The translations under genes were made by a program, and so were the position numbers. From the NCBI GenBank assembly GCA_944322675.1, contig CALUPO010000010.1, positions 1-64,000 on the forward strand: a stretch of 64,000 nt of DNA, read 5' to 3'. The notes under the pieces are model-generated. The model did no database searches, was not told the origin of the DNA, and was given only the letters and a program-made list of their open reading frames with translations. Source of the stretch: Candidatus Gastranaerophilales bacterium. Lineage in GTDB: Bacteria; Cyanobacteriota; Vampirovibrionia; Gastranaerophilales; Gastranaerophilaceae. Below are positions 8,401 through 16,711 of the stretch, piece after piece. Numbering within the stretch: the first letter of the stretch is position 1; each line of letters begins with the position of its first letter.

Positions 8401-8679
8401 AAAGGATAAGACTTATTCTTATCCAACCCTCACGATTAAAATGGAGGGAGAAAATTATCCGGAAGACATCAAAATATTGAAACTTGTATACAACTTTTTA
8501 CAAAACTTAGTGTAAACTTATATATAAATCCCAAAAATTATTATCAAACTTTTGAGCCGGGTGTTGATTAATAAATGGTAATAATTATGTTTTTTGTTAA
8601 AGACTAAACATTTTTATAGATATAATATAAGCTAAAATTTTTTCAATTCTTTATAAACAGAGTTTTAAATGGATATAAA

Positions 8680-8850
8680 TTAAGACAAATCGTCTTTATC
8701 AGTCTTTTTATATTTTTGAATTGTTAATTTATCTTTTTCAACAATAAGTTCAACTTCGTCAATTACAGGATTGACTTTTAATAAATCAAAAATCGATATT
8801 GGAATAATTAATCCCCAGCTATTTCCTATATTACGAAGTTTTTTATGCAT
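8680..8850 (-). CDS. AbrB/MazE-type antitoxin-like DNA-binding protein
   Basis: A 56-residue protein opening MHKKLRNIGNSWGLIIP, the characteristic first strand-turn-strand of swapped-hairpin AbrB/MazE proteins, followed by a helix (ISIFDLLKV) and the second hairpin ELIVEKDKLTIQK. Such proteins neutralise a toxin or act as transition regulators. A weak GGAAAAG precedes the ATG. No toxin gene is next to it: downstream lies the repeat region and the divergent neighbour is a broken gene. It may therefore be an orphan left by IS- or repeat-mediated loss. Confidence 0.7.
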   Translation of the reverse strand: MHKKLRNIGNSWGLIIPISIFDLLKVNPVIDEVELIVEKDKLTIQKYKKTDKDDLS

Positions 8851-8949
8851 TTCTTTTCCAACAAAATATATATAATAACATTATATACATTTTATTGGAC
8901 AAAAAGTTATTATTATATTATAACAAAATAGTAATATAGGTAAATTTTT

Positions 8950-9262
8950 ATGAAGCAAAAAAAAGAAACTATTATTTTAAATCTTGATAATGATTTGTTT
9001 GCTTACAAAAGACATATTTGGGGTAGTTTTCAAGATGTTTTAAAAAATGAAAAGGAATTTATAATAAAACTTGCAGAAGAATATGAGGTTAAATTGTACA
9101 CAAAAAAATAAAACTAATGTCGAAAAATTGTTAGTACAATATGGTCTTAATAAATATTTTAAATCAGTAATAACAACAAAATCAAGAAAGTATTTATATA
9201 TTAAATATTATACTCCATGTGCATTTACATCTCAAGCCTTTTTGGGGACGACCCCGGCATAG
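8950..9262 (+). pseudogene. Broken HAD-like or unknown small protein gene
   Basis: The ATG at 8950 opens 53 codons (MKQKKETIILNLDNDLFAY...) and stops in an A-run at 9102-9111. The next frame continues sensibly (NKTNVEKLLVQYGLNKYF...TTKSRKY) to about 9200, then runs into unrelated sequence and stops at 9262. DNDLF, an LYTKKN segment and a following lysine are loosely HAD-like. The A-run frameshift and diverged tail suggest a dead gene; programmed slippage cannot be excluded from sequence alone. Confidence 0.4.
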
Positions 9263-9437
9263 TGTTGTTATAAATATTTAAATCTTCATGTTTTGATTTA
9301 TAATATTGACTTAGATATTGACTGTTTTTTATTTCTTCTTCACAATATAAGATATCTTCAACGTTTCGCAAATACTCAACAAAACGCATTTGTTCTTCAT
9401 CAAAATTATAATCCCTAATCAATTTCATGATGTCCAT
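9225..9437 (-). CDS. Hypothetical protein (70 aa)
   Basis: A 70-codon frame (MDIMKLIRDYNFDEEQ...) lies directly downstream of rsmD on the same strand, 45 bases after it. The first 55 residues are a charged amphipathic helical stretch. The last dozen residues (MPGSSPKRLEM) overlap the 3' end of the broken gene on the other strand and look foreign. There is no convincing ribosome site; a GGA stands before the second ATG at 9428. No family is recognised. Confidence 0.4.
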   Translation of the reverse strand: MDIMKLIRDYNFDEEQMRFVEYLRNVEDILYCEEEIKNSQYLSQYYKSKHEDLNIYNNTMPGSSPKRLEM

Positions 9438-9482
9438 ATAAATATTTTAAAGGATTTTAACATGATATTCATTATTTTTAGC

Positions 9483-10022
9483 TTAAATGTTAAGTTTTAA
9501 GAAGATAATTTTTGTATCTGAATATTTTTTCTCACTTAAAACTTTGTAACAATTAAAATCAACTGTCACATTAATACTTGTTTCAAGCACTAAAATAGAA
9601 TTTTCATCTTTTAATAAATTATCATCTTTCACTTTATCAATAATTTTTTGATAAAGTCCCTTAAAATATGGAGGATCTGCATATATTACATCAAAACTTT
9701 GATTATAATTTGTGTTTAAAGAATTTTTAATAAATAAATTTGGAGTAAGACCTAAGTTTTTATAATTTTCCTGGATTATTTTTGCTGTTTTAAAGTCATT
9801 TTCAAAAGCAACAACATCCTTAAACCCTCTTGATAATGCTTCAAGCCCCATAATTCCGGAGCCTGAAAACATATCCAAAAAACTTTTATCATCAAAATGA
9901 CCAATTAAACTATTGAGGACATTGAAAACACTTTGACGGGTTTTAGATAAAGTTGGTCGAACCGATAAAGATTTTGGAGTTATAATTTTTCGTCCGTTAA
10001 ATTGACCGCCTGTTATTTGCAT
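9483..10022 (-). CDS. rsmD: 16S rRNA (guanine-966 N2)-methyltransferase
   Basis: A 179-residue Rossmann methyltransferase of the usual RsmD length, which methylates G966 of 16S rRNA in the assembling small subunit. The N-terminal ITGGQFNGRKI, the SAM-binding loop FSGSGIMGLEA (52-62) and the catalytic DPPY (116-119) are all present. The ATG lies inside the 3' end of the upstream oxidoreductase gene (10-bp overlap), so the two are probably co-translated. Confidence 0.9.
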   Translation of the reverse strand: MQITGGQFNGRKIITPKSLSVRPTLSKTRQSVFNVLNSLIGHFDDKSFLDMFSGSGIMGLEALSRGFKDVVAFENDFKTAKIIQENYKNLGLTPNLFIKNSLNTNYNQSFDVIYADPPYFKGLYQKIIDKVKDDNLLKDENSILVLETSINVTVDFNCYKVLSEKKYSDTKIIFLKLNI

Positions 10023-11395
10023 TCTTTTAAGTATTCATTTATTGCTTTTGCAGCACGTTTTCCTGCACCCATAGCATTTATAGCGTTTGATTCACCGTTT
10101 GGAGCAACATCTCCGCCAGCGTATACACCATCAATTGATGTTTTACCGGTTTCTTTGTCAATAACTATATAACCGCGTTTGTCAGTATTCAAATCCAAAC
10201 CTTCATCATTTGCCGATGATTGAATGATAGGATTTGGCCCTGTTCCTAAAGCAACTATAACTGTATCAACATCCATATCAACAATTTTTCCTGTTGGAAT
10301 AGGGCGGCGGCGACCGGATTCATCAGGCTCACCTAATTCCATGACTTCAAGTTGTAAAGTTTTTACATAACCATTTTCACCAATTATTTCATGTGGAGAA
10401 TGCAAAAGTTTAAATATTACACCTTCCTCTTTAGCATGGCGAATTTCTTCTAAACGTGCAGGCAATTCAGCTTCTGTGCGACGATAAACAATATAAACTT
10501 CTTTAAACCCAACACGAACAGCTGTGCGGGCTGCATCCATTGCAACATTACCTCCGCCTATAATAGCAGCTTTTGTGCCAACTCTCAATGGTGTTGGAGA
10601 ATTTTCATCATTTGCATTCATCAAATTGACACGGGTTAAAAACTCATTTGCACTATATACACCATTTAGATTTTCACCTTTAATGTTAAGCATTTTTGGT
10701 AATCCTGCACCTGAGCAAATAAATATAGCATCATACCCATCTTCTTTTAATTGGTTTATTGTAATGGATTTTCCAACAACAACATTCTTTTCAAATTTTA
10801 CACCTAATTCTTTTAAGTTGTCTATTTCGCGATTCAAAACCTGACGTGGAAGACGAAATGGCGGGATACCATATCTTAAGACTCCGCCCAGTTTATGCAA
10901 TGCTTCAAAAACTGTAACATCATGACCTGCTTTTCTCAAATCACAAGCTGCAGTCATGCCGGCACATCCAGAACCAATTATTGCAACTTTTTTACCGCTT
11001 GATATAATTTTGCATTCTTTTGCTTTTGAATTATCACCAACAAATCGTTCAAGTGCTCCAATAGCGACACTTTCACCTTTAATACCTAAAACGCAAGCCC
11101 CTTCACATTGACGTTCTTGAGGACAAACACGACCACAAACAGAAGGAAGCATTGATGTTTCACGAATAATTTCACCGGCTGCTTCAATATCACCTTCTTT
11201 TACCTTTTGTATAAAGCCTGGAATATTTATGTTTACAGGACAACCCTCAACACAACGTGGATTTTTACAATTTAAACAACGTGAAGCTTCAAGCCTTGCC
11301 TGGTCCGGAAGAAGATTGTTCTCAACAGCTTCAAAATTGCTGCGTCTTATATTTTTATCCTGTTCTTTTGGTCTTTGTCGTTCAATTTTTGTCAT
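10013..11395 (-). CDS. gltA: NADPH-dependent glutamate synthase-type oxidoreductase (GltD/GltA family)
   Basis: A 460-residue flavoprotein with the order of the glutamate synthase small subunit. An N-terminal double cysteine cluster for 4Fe-4S centres comes first (C40, C43, C48, C52, then CGRVCPQERQC). An FAD loop (GSGCAGMTAACDLRKAG, about 142-158), an NADPH loop (GGGNVAMDAARTA) and the C-terminal GVYAGGD flavin motif follow. It passes electrons from NADPH to a partner or works as the homotetrameric single-subunit enzyme. No large GltB subunit is in the window, and the length fits the stand-alone TIGR01316-type or NfnB-like proteins, so the exact reaction is open. Confidence 0.85.
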   Translation of the reverse strand: MTKIERQRPKEQDKNIRRSNFEAVENNLLPDQARLEASRCLNCKNPRCVEGCPVNINIPGFIQKVKEGDIEAAGEIIRETSMLPSVCGRVCPQERQCEGACVLGIKGESVAIGALERFVGDNSKAKECKIISSGKKVAIIGSGCAGMTAACDLRKAGHDVTVFEALHKLGGVLRYGIPPFRLPRQVLNREIDNLKELGVKFEKNVVVGKSITINQLKEDGYDAIFICSGAGLPKMLNIKGENLNGVYSANEFLTRVNLMNANDENSPTPLRVGTKAAIIGGGNVAMDAARTAVRVGFKEVYIVYRRTEAELPARLEEIRHAKEEGVIFKLLHSPHEIIGENGYVKTLQLEVMELGEPDESGRRRPIPTGKIVDMDVDTVIVALGTGPNPIIQSSANDEGLDLNTDKRGYIVIDKETGKTSIDGVYAGGDVAPNGESNAINAMGAGKRAAKAINEYLKECK

Positions 11396-11636
11396 CTTTT
11401 ATTTAATCTCCAAATTAATTTTTGTATATCTTACATAACTTGATTATTGTTAAACAATATTGGTTGATATATATAAAATTTTTGTACTTTTAATCAACTC
11501 TTAATATTATATTTAAAATTTAACATAAGTATAGCTGTATAACAAGTATTCGTATATTATTTTTTGCGCATCTTGCTTTGTTATTTTTTTATATTATTAT
11601 AATTACGATGTAGTAATTTGGAGGTAAAAAAAGAAA

Positions 11637-12767
11637 ATGAAAGTTACACTAGGTGCTTTTGAAACAATTAACAAAAATCAAGTAAATTTTGGATTAAAGA
11701 GTAAAAAAAACAATGTGCAAAACAGCAGTACTTTAAATCTTGGAGCAAGTGATTTTGTATACTCAAAAAATGCTTCTGAGGCTTTAAAAACTCAAAATGT
11801 TGCTTTTGGTACTGCATTACCAAACCGTTTTTTTAATTTAAATAGAAGAAGGGTAAATAATGCACCAAACTTTATTGTATCAGCTGAAGTTAGACATTAT
11901 TTGAATAATAGAGCAGAACATTTGAGAAGTGTAAATGATGTTATTGCACGCAACATTAACAATAATAATGAGAACTCTGGCGAATTAATACAAGAACCAA
12001 GATTAGCAAACAATGCTCCTTCATTTTTTTTGAAGCAAAGATTTTTAAAAAATATTAAAAGTAATCTTGTAACAAATGTTGTAAGGCTTATGGATAAAGA
12101 GCCGAAACTTGCTAGAAACTTGAGTTCTGTTTTATTAACAATAAGGCTTGATAATCCTGAAGATATCAAAAGAAATGAAGGAAAATTATATTTAATACAG
12201 CATTTGGATAAATTTCATGAAGGAAATATGGATAAAGCTTTTAGATTTTCTAATAATTTAATAAATGAAACTTTTTTTAATAATAATTCATTTATACTTA
12301 GTGTTAATGCCAATGAAGGGCATACTGATTCAAGTATTTATGTTGTACCAAAAGAAGGAAATAATGAAGTTGTCGGATTTAAAATAGGCGATTTATCTCT
12401 TGGTAATGTGGGGCTTGTTGAATTTGATATAAATGATTATGGTGAAGATGGTCGGTTTTTAGATCATATAAAAATTGAAGCTAAAGATGGAGCAAAAATT
12501 TCAGGTATAAAGATTGACAAGCTTTTCATAACTGATATTCCGGATATATTATTAGATGTTCAAAATTCCACTTTAAATAATGTTGTTGAAATTGCTTCTT
12601 ATATGGGTTTTGGGGAAGATGAACACAATATAGAAGAAGGAGACCCATGTCTATTAAGAGTTATTACAGATGGTTCTGCCAATCTTAAACTTAATAATGA
12701 TTTAGGTTTACCAAAAATATATGGTGTGCTTGATTTTCGTGAAAATAGTCTTTATATGGAGTTTTAA
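11637..12767 (+). CDS. Hypothetical protein with N-terminal F-G motifs
   Basis: A 376-residue protein of no recognised family, preceded by a strong GGAGG. It opens with an Asn/Lys-rich tract holding VNFG (16-19), repeated as VAFG (55-58), the motif shared with the 31-36 kb and 55.7 kb proteins. The middle is basic and helical; from about residue 215 it alternates short strands (SIYVVPKEGN, VVGFKIGDLSLGNVGLVEF), suggesting a beta-sandwich-like C-terminal domain. There is no signal peptide or membrane helix. It is a single-gene unit with its own terminator. Confidence 0.75.
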   Translation: MKVTLGAFETINKNQVNFGLKSKKNNVQNSSTLNLGASDFVYSKNASEALKTQNVAFGTALPNRFFNLNRRRVNNAPNFIVSAEVRHYLNNRAEHLRSVNDVIARNINNNNENSGELIQEPRLANNAPSFFLKQRFLKNIKSNLVTNVVRLMDKEPKLARNLSSVLLTIRLDNPEDIKRNEGKLYLIQHLDKFHEGNMDKAFRFSNNLINETFFNNNSFILSVNANEGHTDSSIYVVPKEGNNEVVGFKIGDLSLGNVGLVEFDINDYGEDGRFLDHIKIEAKDGAKISGIKIDKLFITDIPDILLDVQNSTLNNVVEIASYMGFGEDEHNIEEGDPCLLRVITDGSANLKLNNDLGLPKIYGVLDFRENSLYMEF

Positions 12768-12811
12768 GATTCAGAAGTTTAAGTGCAGATAATGATAAAC
12801 TAAATTTTAAC

Positions 12812-12848
12812 AAAACTAAAATGTATAAAGCATTTTAGTTTTATTTTT
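12812..12848 (+). terminator. Rho-independent terminator
   Basis: 12-bp arms AAAACTAAAATG / CATTTTAGTTTT (12812-12823, 12831-12842), 7-base loop, followed by TTTTT-rich sequence. It ends the 11637 gene and could also serve the convergent proC transcript. Confidence 0.85.
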
Positions 12849-12883
12849 AAGCTTTTAAAACACTTGATATTTATTTTATTATG

Positions 12884-13693
12884 TTAATTTCCTAATTTTT
12901 TAGCTTTATCCATAGTATCAACAATTGTTTTATTTAAAATATCTTTAATGTCGCTTGTTGCTAAAACATTATTTCCAACTTCTGTGCATCCGCCTTTTGT
13001 TGTGACATTTTCAATTAATTTTTCGACATTAATATTATTTTTTAGTCCATTTAAAATCATTTTGCCTGCACCAATAGCCGTTTGGGTTGATAATCTTAAT
13101 GCGGTTTCATAATCCAATCCAAGATTATAAGCGGATTTTGCAAATTCATTAATAATATAATAGTAAAAAGCGGGGCCTGAGCCTGAAAGTGCTGTTACAA
13201 TATCAATTTTGTCTTCATCAACAATAACAGTTTCTCCAACACTTTGCATAATTTTTTGAGCTAAGGCTAAATCATCATCATTTGCATAAGCACCTTTGCA
13301 TAAACCTGAAATTCCTTCGTTTATAAGTGCAGGGGTGTTTGGCATAACACGGATTACTTTTGCTTTATTGTTTAATTTTGTTTCTATTTTTTGTGATGAA
13401 ACACCGGCAGCTATTGAAATTATAAGTTTTTTATCATTAATTTCTTTATTAATTTCATCTAAAACTTCATTAATTATAAAAGGTTTTGTACATATTATAA
13501 TTATATCGTTATTTTTGACAACTTCTTGAATTGAATTATAAAAAGTTGCATTGTATTTTGTTTTAATTTCTTCAACAGTTTTTTCGTTTACATCGAAAAA
13601 TGAAAAATTATTAAATAATTTTGAGTTAAAAATACCATTCATAATAGAATTTGCCATTTTACCGGCACCAATAAAACCTAATTTTTTGTTCAT
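12884..13693 (-). CDS. proC: Pyrroline-5-carboxylate reductase
   Basis: A 269-residue protein of standard ProC length, which reduces 1-pyrroline-5-carboxylate to proline with NAD(P)H in the cytoplasm. The dinucleotide loop GFIGAGKMANSI (6-17), VMPNTPA near 120 and the C-terminal signature region ALSGSGPAFYY with TTKGGCTE are all present. AAAGGT stands 9 bases before the ATG. It is divergent from rpmH, whose promoter lies just beyond its start. Confidence 0.95.
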   Translation of the reverse strand: MNKKLGFIGAGKMANSIMNGIFNSKLFNNFSFFDVNEKTVEEIKTKYNATFYNSIQEVVKNNDIIIICTKPFIINEVLDEINKEINDKKLIISIAAGVSSQKIETKLNNKAKVIRVMPNTPALINEGISGLCKGAYANDDDLALAQKIMQSVGETVIVDEDKIDIVTALSGSGPAFYYYIINEFAKSAYNLGLDYETALRLSTQTAIGAGKMILNGLKNNINVEKLIENVTTKGGCTEVGNNVLATSDIKDILNKTIVDTMDKAKKLGN

Positions 13694-13721
13694 ATAAATT
13701 TACCTTTATTAATATAATTAT

Positions 13722-13750
13722 TTGACTAAAATGCATGTGTATTCTATCAT
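13722..13750 (+). promoter_or_regulatory. Sigma70-type promoter for rpmH-rnpA
   Basis: TTGACT (13722-13727), 17-base spacer, TATCAT (13745-13750), 43 bases before the rpmH ATG. Both boxes are close to consensus and nothing better lies between the divergent genes. Confidence 0.65.
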
Positions 13751-13793
13751 AAGAATAACATAAAATAAAAATAAATATAAAAAGGAGAATAAA

Positions 13794-13946
13794 ATGAGAC
13801 GAACATTAGAGGGAACAAAAAGAAAAAGACAAAAAGTGAGCGGTTTCCGTGCTCGTATGGCAACACCCGGTGGTCGTGGCGTAATCAATCGTCGTCGTGC
13901 AAAAGGTCGTCATAGACTTGCTATTGTTGCTAAAAAGCTTGCTTAA
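13794..13946 (+). CDS. rpmH: 50S ribosomal protein L34
   Basis: A 50-residue, strongly basic protein matching bacterial L34 throughout: [12 protein letters not shown] at the start, [13 protein letters not shown] in the middle and [12 protein letters not shown] near the end. AAGGAG stands 7 bases before the ATG. It is followed after 20 bases by rnpA, the usual pairing. In many genomes this pair is near dnaA and the origin; no dnaA, yidC or origin-like boxes are seen here. Confidence 0.97.
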   Translation: MRRTLEGTKRKRQKVSGFRARMATPGGRGVINRRRAKGRHRLAIVAKKLA

Positions 13947-13966
13947 GAAGGTTTTTTTTATTTATA

Positions 13967-14320
13967 ATGCTTGCTAAAAAGTTTAGACTTAGAAAAAAGA
14001 GTGCATTTATAAATACATATTTAAACAAAAAAGTCGTGAATAACGATTTTTTTGTGTTATATGCAGGCAAATTAAAACAAAAAAATGAAGAAATTACAAA
14101 AGTTGGCTTCGTTATTTCTAAAAAATCAGTTAAGCTTGCATCAAAACGTAATAAAATAAAAAGACAAATGAGAGAAATTTATCGTAATTTTGTTTTAAAT
14201 AAAGGTGAATATAATATCAATAACTTTGTTTCACTTATTTTTGTTGCAAAATCAAGGTGTTTAAAAGAAAATTTTTGTATTTTAAAAGATAAGTTTTTAG
14301 AACTTATTCAAAAAATCTAA
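13967..14320 (+). CDS. rnpA: Ribonuclease P protein component
   Basis: This 117-residue basic protein binds the RNase P RNA and aids tRNA 5' processing. The conserved RNR region reads KRNKIKRQMREIYR (60-73), preceded by VGFVISKKSVKLA as in other RnpA proteins. The N-terminal AKKFRLRKKSAFINTY fits the family opening. It lies directly downstream of rpmH and is presumably co-transcribed. The usual next genes (yidD, yidC) are absent; a Clp-N protein follows instead. Confidence 0.95.
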   Translation: MLAKKFRLRKKSAFINTYLNKKVVNNDFFVLYAGKLKQKNEEITKVGFVISKKSVKLASKRNKIKRQMREIYRNFVLNKGEYNINNFVSLIFVAKSRCLKENFCILKDKFLELIQKI

Positions 14321-14341
14321 GCAATTTAGGTAATTACATTA

Positions 14342-14370
14342 TTGAAATTTTTACATTTCAGTGTTATTGT
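14342..14370 (+). promoter_or_regulatory. Sigma70-type promoter for the Clp-N repeat gene
   Basis: TTGAAA (14342-14347), 17-base spacer, TATTGT (14365-14370), 60 bases before the TTG start at 14430. Confidence 0.5.
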
Positions 14371-14429
14371 AAAAGAAGACTTTATTTAAAGGGCAATTAT
14401 AATTAAAATAAAAATGTAAGGAAGAAAAT

Positions 14430-15794
14430 TTGTTTGAAAAATTTACCCAAATTGCTGTTGATGTAGTTATTGAAGCTCAGTTTGAAGCTTGTTCTTTAAA
14501 GCATAAAAAAGTATATCCAGAGCATTTTCTTCTTGGATTGTTGTCTCAAAAGTATTGTTATGCCGGGAGGCTTTTAAATATTGCAAATGTTACTTTTCAA
14601 AAGCTTGTGTGTTTAGTTGAAAAGAAACTTGAAGATAAAAAATGTGATGAAAATAGTATACAAAATGTTTCTTTTAGCACTCAAGCTAAAGTTATATTAA
14701 AGAATGCTATTTCTCTTGCTACAACTTATACTCAAAGTTATGTAACACCGGAACATATCTTTATTGCACTTTTAGAGTACGAAAAAAGTTCTGTTTCTGA
14801 AATTTTAAATGAACTTGAGTTTGATATTGAAAAAAATAAAGCATTGATGTATAGGTTAATAAAACGAAATAAAAAGACAGAAAATATACACCCTGAGGAA
14901 GATTTTTCAATTGAAAATAAAGATGGAAGTTCTGAAATAGCAGCGGTTTTTGAGGATTTTAAAAATTCAAGTATTTTTAATTCTGCAATTGCAAAGTTGA
15001 CTGCTTCAAATTATGAAATATTAGGTACTGAACAAATTATGCAGTCAATACTTGAAGATAAAAGTTCTGATTTTACTCAAATGCTTAACAAAACAGGTTT
15101 AAATTTAGAAAAATACTTAAATAAGTTATCCGAAATTACAAATAGAAATGAAGAATTTGAAGAAAAACAGGTTGTTTTAACTCCAAATGCTTTAAAGACA
15201 TTAATTGTTGCTTATGAAACGGCAAAAGAATTTGGCGATTTAACAATAATGCCGCAACATTTTGTTTTGGCTTTGCTTAAATCTCAAAAAGGTATTGCTT
15301 ATCGTATAATGAAGGAATTAAATGTTGATTTTGATTTAATAGCTTCCAATATAATAAAACCGGTGGAAAGACAGATGAATGCGGTTACAACAATTATGCG
15401 ATTTGCTCATGAAGAGGCATATAATTTAGGTCTTAATATAGTTGGAACCGAATTGCTTTTGCTTGGTATTGTTGCTGAAGGAACATCTATTGCTGCAAAG
15501 GTACTTTTAAAACTTGGAGTAACTTTAAAAGAAGTTAGAATGAGTATTGAAAAGATAATAACACCATCTGATGATTATGCAAGTAAAAATCTTAAGTTAT
15601 CTGAAAGGGCTAAAAACGTATTGAGCCTTGCAAGTAAAATAGCACGTAAGTATGATGTTAATAAAATAAGACCTGAACATTTACTTCTTGCTATAACAGG
15701 TGAACCTAAGTGTGTTGCTATGAAAATATTAAATGATATGGGTGTTGATATGTTGGAAATTAAGCTTGGCATTACAAAAGAACTTGAAAAGTAA
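14430..15794 (+). CDS. Clp N-terminal-repeat protein without AAA+ domain
   Basis: This 454-residue protein consists of six Clp-N type helical repeats, about three tandem ClpA/ClpC N-domains. The recurrent pattern PEHFLLGLL is at about 30, PEHIFIAL near 106, GTEQIMQSI near 203, PQHFVLALL near 277, GTELLLLGI near 335 and PEHLLLAI near 414. No Walker motif follows, so it is not a chaperone ATPase. Clp N-domains bind adaptors and substrates (MecA, McsB or phospho-arginine in ClpC), so a substrate-binding or anti-adaptor role is plausible inference. The start is TTG with AAGGAAG 5 bases ahead. Full ClpC is not in the window. Confidence 0.8.
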   Translation: MFEKFTQIAVDVVIEAQFEACSLKHKKVYPEHFLLGLLSQKYCYAGRLLNIANVTFQKLVCLVEKKLEDKKCDENSIQNVSFSTQAKVILKNAISLATTYTQSYVTPEHIFIALLEYEKSSVSEILNELEFDIEKNKALMYRLIKRNKKTENIHPEEDFSIENKDGSSEIAAVFEDFKNSSIFNSAIAKLTASNYEILGTEQIMQSILEDKSSDFTQMLNKTGLNLEKYLNKLSEITNRNEEFEEKQVVLTPNALKTLIVAYETAKEFGDLTIMPQHFVLALLKSQKGIAYRIMKELNVDFDLIASNIIKPVERQMNAVTTIMRFAHEEAYNLGLNIVGTELLLLGIVAEGTSIAAKVLLKLGVTLKEVRMSIEKIITPSDDYASKNLKLSERAKNVLSLASKIARKYDVNKIRPEHLLLAITGEPKCVAMKILNDMGVDMLEIKLGITKELEK

Positions 15795-15864
15795 ACTTTT
15801 TAAAGTATAATTTACATGGTTTGTAACATAGTAGGTTAATTTGAAAGATTAAGGAGATATTGAA

Positions 15865-16674
15865 TTGTCAAATATTAAAGTTGGTGTTGTCGGAGCTTTG
15901 GGCAAAATGGGACGTGAAGTCATCAAGGCTGTTTTTGATAATGAGTCTATGGAACTTGTTTTAGCCATTGATATGTTTAATGTCGGATTGGATATTGGTG
16001 AAATAGTTCTTAATAAAAAAATTGATGTAAAAATAGAATCAGATTTATGTCATGCTATTGAATCAAAAGATGTTGATGTAGTTGTTGATTTTACTCAACC
16101 TTCAAGTATATATAATAATGCAAAAAAAATATTAAATTCAAAAGTTAACCTGGTTATTGGTACAACAGGTTTAAATGATGAACAGCTTGAAGAATTAAAG
16201 AATTTAACATATGAAAATCATGTTTCAACTTTAATAGCTCCAAATTTTTCAACGGGAGCTGTTTTATTGATGATGTTTTCGAAAATGGCTGCAAAATATT
16301 TTGATAATGCTGAAATTATTGAACTTCATCACAATCAAAAGAAAGATGCACCATCGGGTACTGCAATTAAAACTGCGAAGATGATAGCTTCTGTTAAAGA
16401 TAATTTTGAAAATGGAAATTGTGAAGAAGTTGAACTTATAAAAGGTGCCCGTGGAGCCAAAGCAGATTCAAATGTGAGAATTCATTCTGTTAGGATGCCT
16501 GGATTTATTGCATCTGAGGAAGTGATTTTTGGTGAAAACGGACAAATTTTAACTTTAAGACATGATTCAATGAATCGTGAATGCTATATGAAAGGGGTCT
16601 TGCTTTCAATAGATTATGTTTATAAGCATAAAGAGTTTGTTTACGGGTTGGAAAATATTTTAAGTTTTAACTAA
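15865..16674 (+). CDS. dapB: 4-hydroxy-tetrahydrodipicolinate reductase
   Basis: A 269-residue DapB of normal length, reducing HTPA to tetrahydrodipicolinate in lysine and diaminopimelate synthesis. Visible are the N-terminal dinucleotide loop GVVGALGKMGREV (6-18), VDFTQPS, GTTGL and the substrate signature ELHHNQKKDAPSGTA. The start is TTG with AAGGAGAT in good position. asd follows after 37 bases in the same direction, so the two form a lysine-branch operon; lysC is 10 kb away. Confidence 0.95.
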   Translation: MSNIKVGVVGALGKMGREVIKAVFDNESMELVLAIDMFNVGLDIGEIVLNKKIDVKIESDLCHAIESKDVDVVVDFTQPSSIYNNAKKILNSKVNLVIGTTGLNDEQLEELKNLTYENHVSTLIAPNFSTGAVLLMMFSKMAAKYFDNAEIIELHHNQKKDAPSGTAIKTAKMIASVKDNFENGNCEEVELIKGARGAKADSNVRIHSVRMPGFIASEEVIFGENGQILTLRHDSMNRECYMKGVLLSIDYVYKHKEFVYGLENILSFN

Positions 16675-16711
16675 AAAAATAAAATAATTAATAAGAAAAG
16701 GAATATACATA

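Larger units (their letters stand above)
7566..8532. repeat. Mosaic intergenic repeat region
   Basis: Same module set as 273-983 and 22327-23035: two structured copies (R2, R3), an internal inverted pair carrying AACCCATACGCAGG (7837-7850) and CCTGCGTATGGGTT (8051-8064), several TCCGGAGGACATT-like motifs, and at 8502-8532 a 31-base sequence identical, inverted, to 22328-22358. No gene is supported inside it. Confidence 0.8.

Noticed and set aside
7566..8532. CRISPR array
   Set aside because: Repeats are of unequal size and spacing, partly inverted, with no regular spacers and no cas genes in the window.
9236..9262. GGGG-ACGA-CCCC hairpin as a terminator
   Set aside because: The stem is only 4 bp and no T-run follows on either strand.
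13700..13800. Replication origin near rpmH-rnpA
   Set aside because: No dnaA, no clustered TTATCCACA-like boxes and no extended AT-unwinding pattern distinct from the general background were seen.
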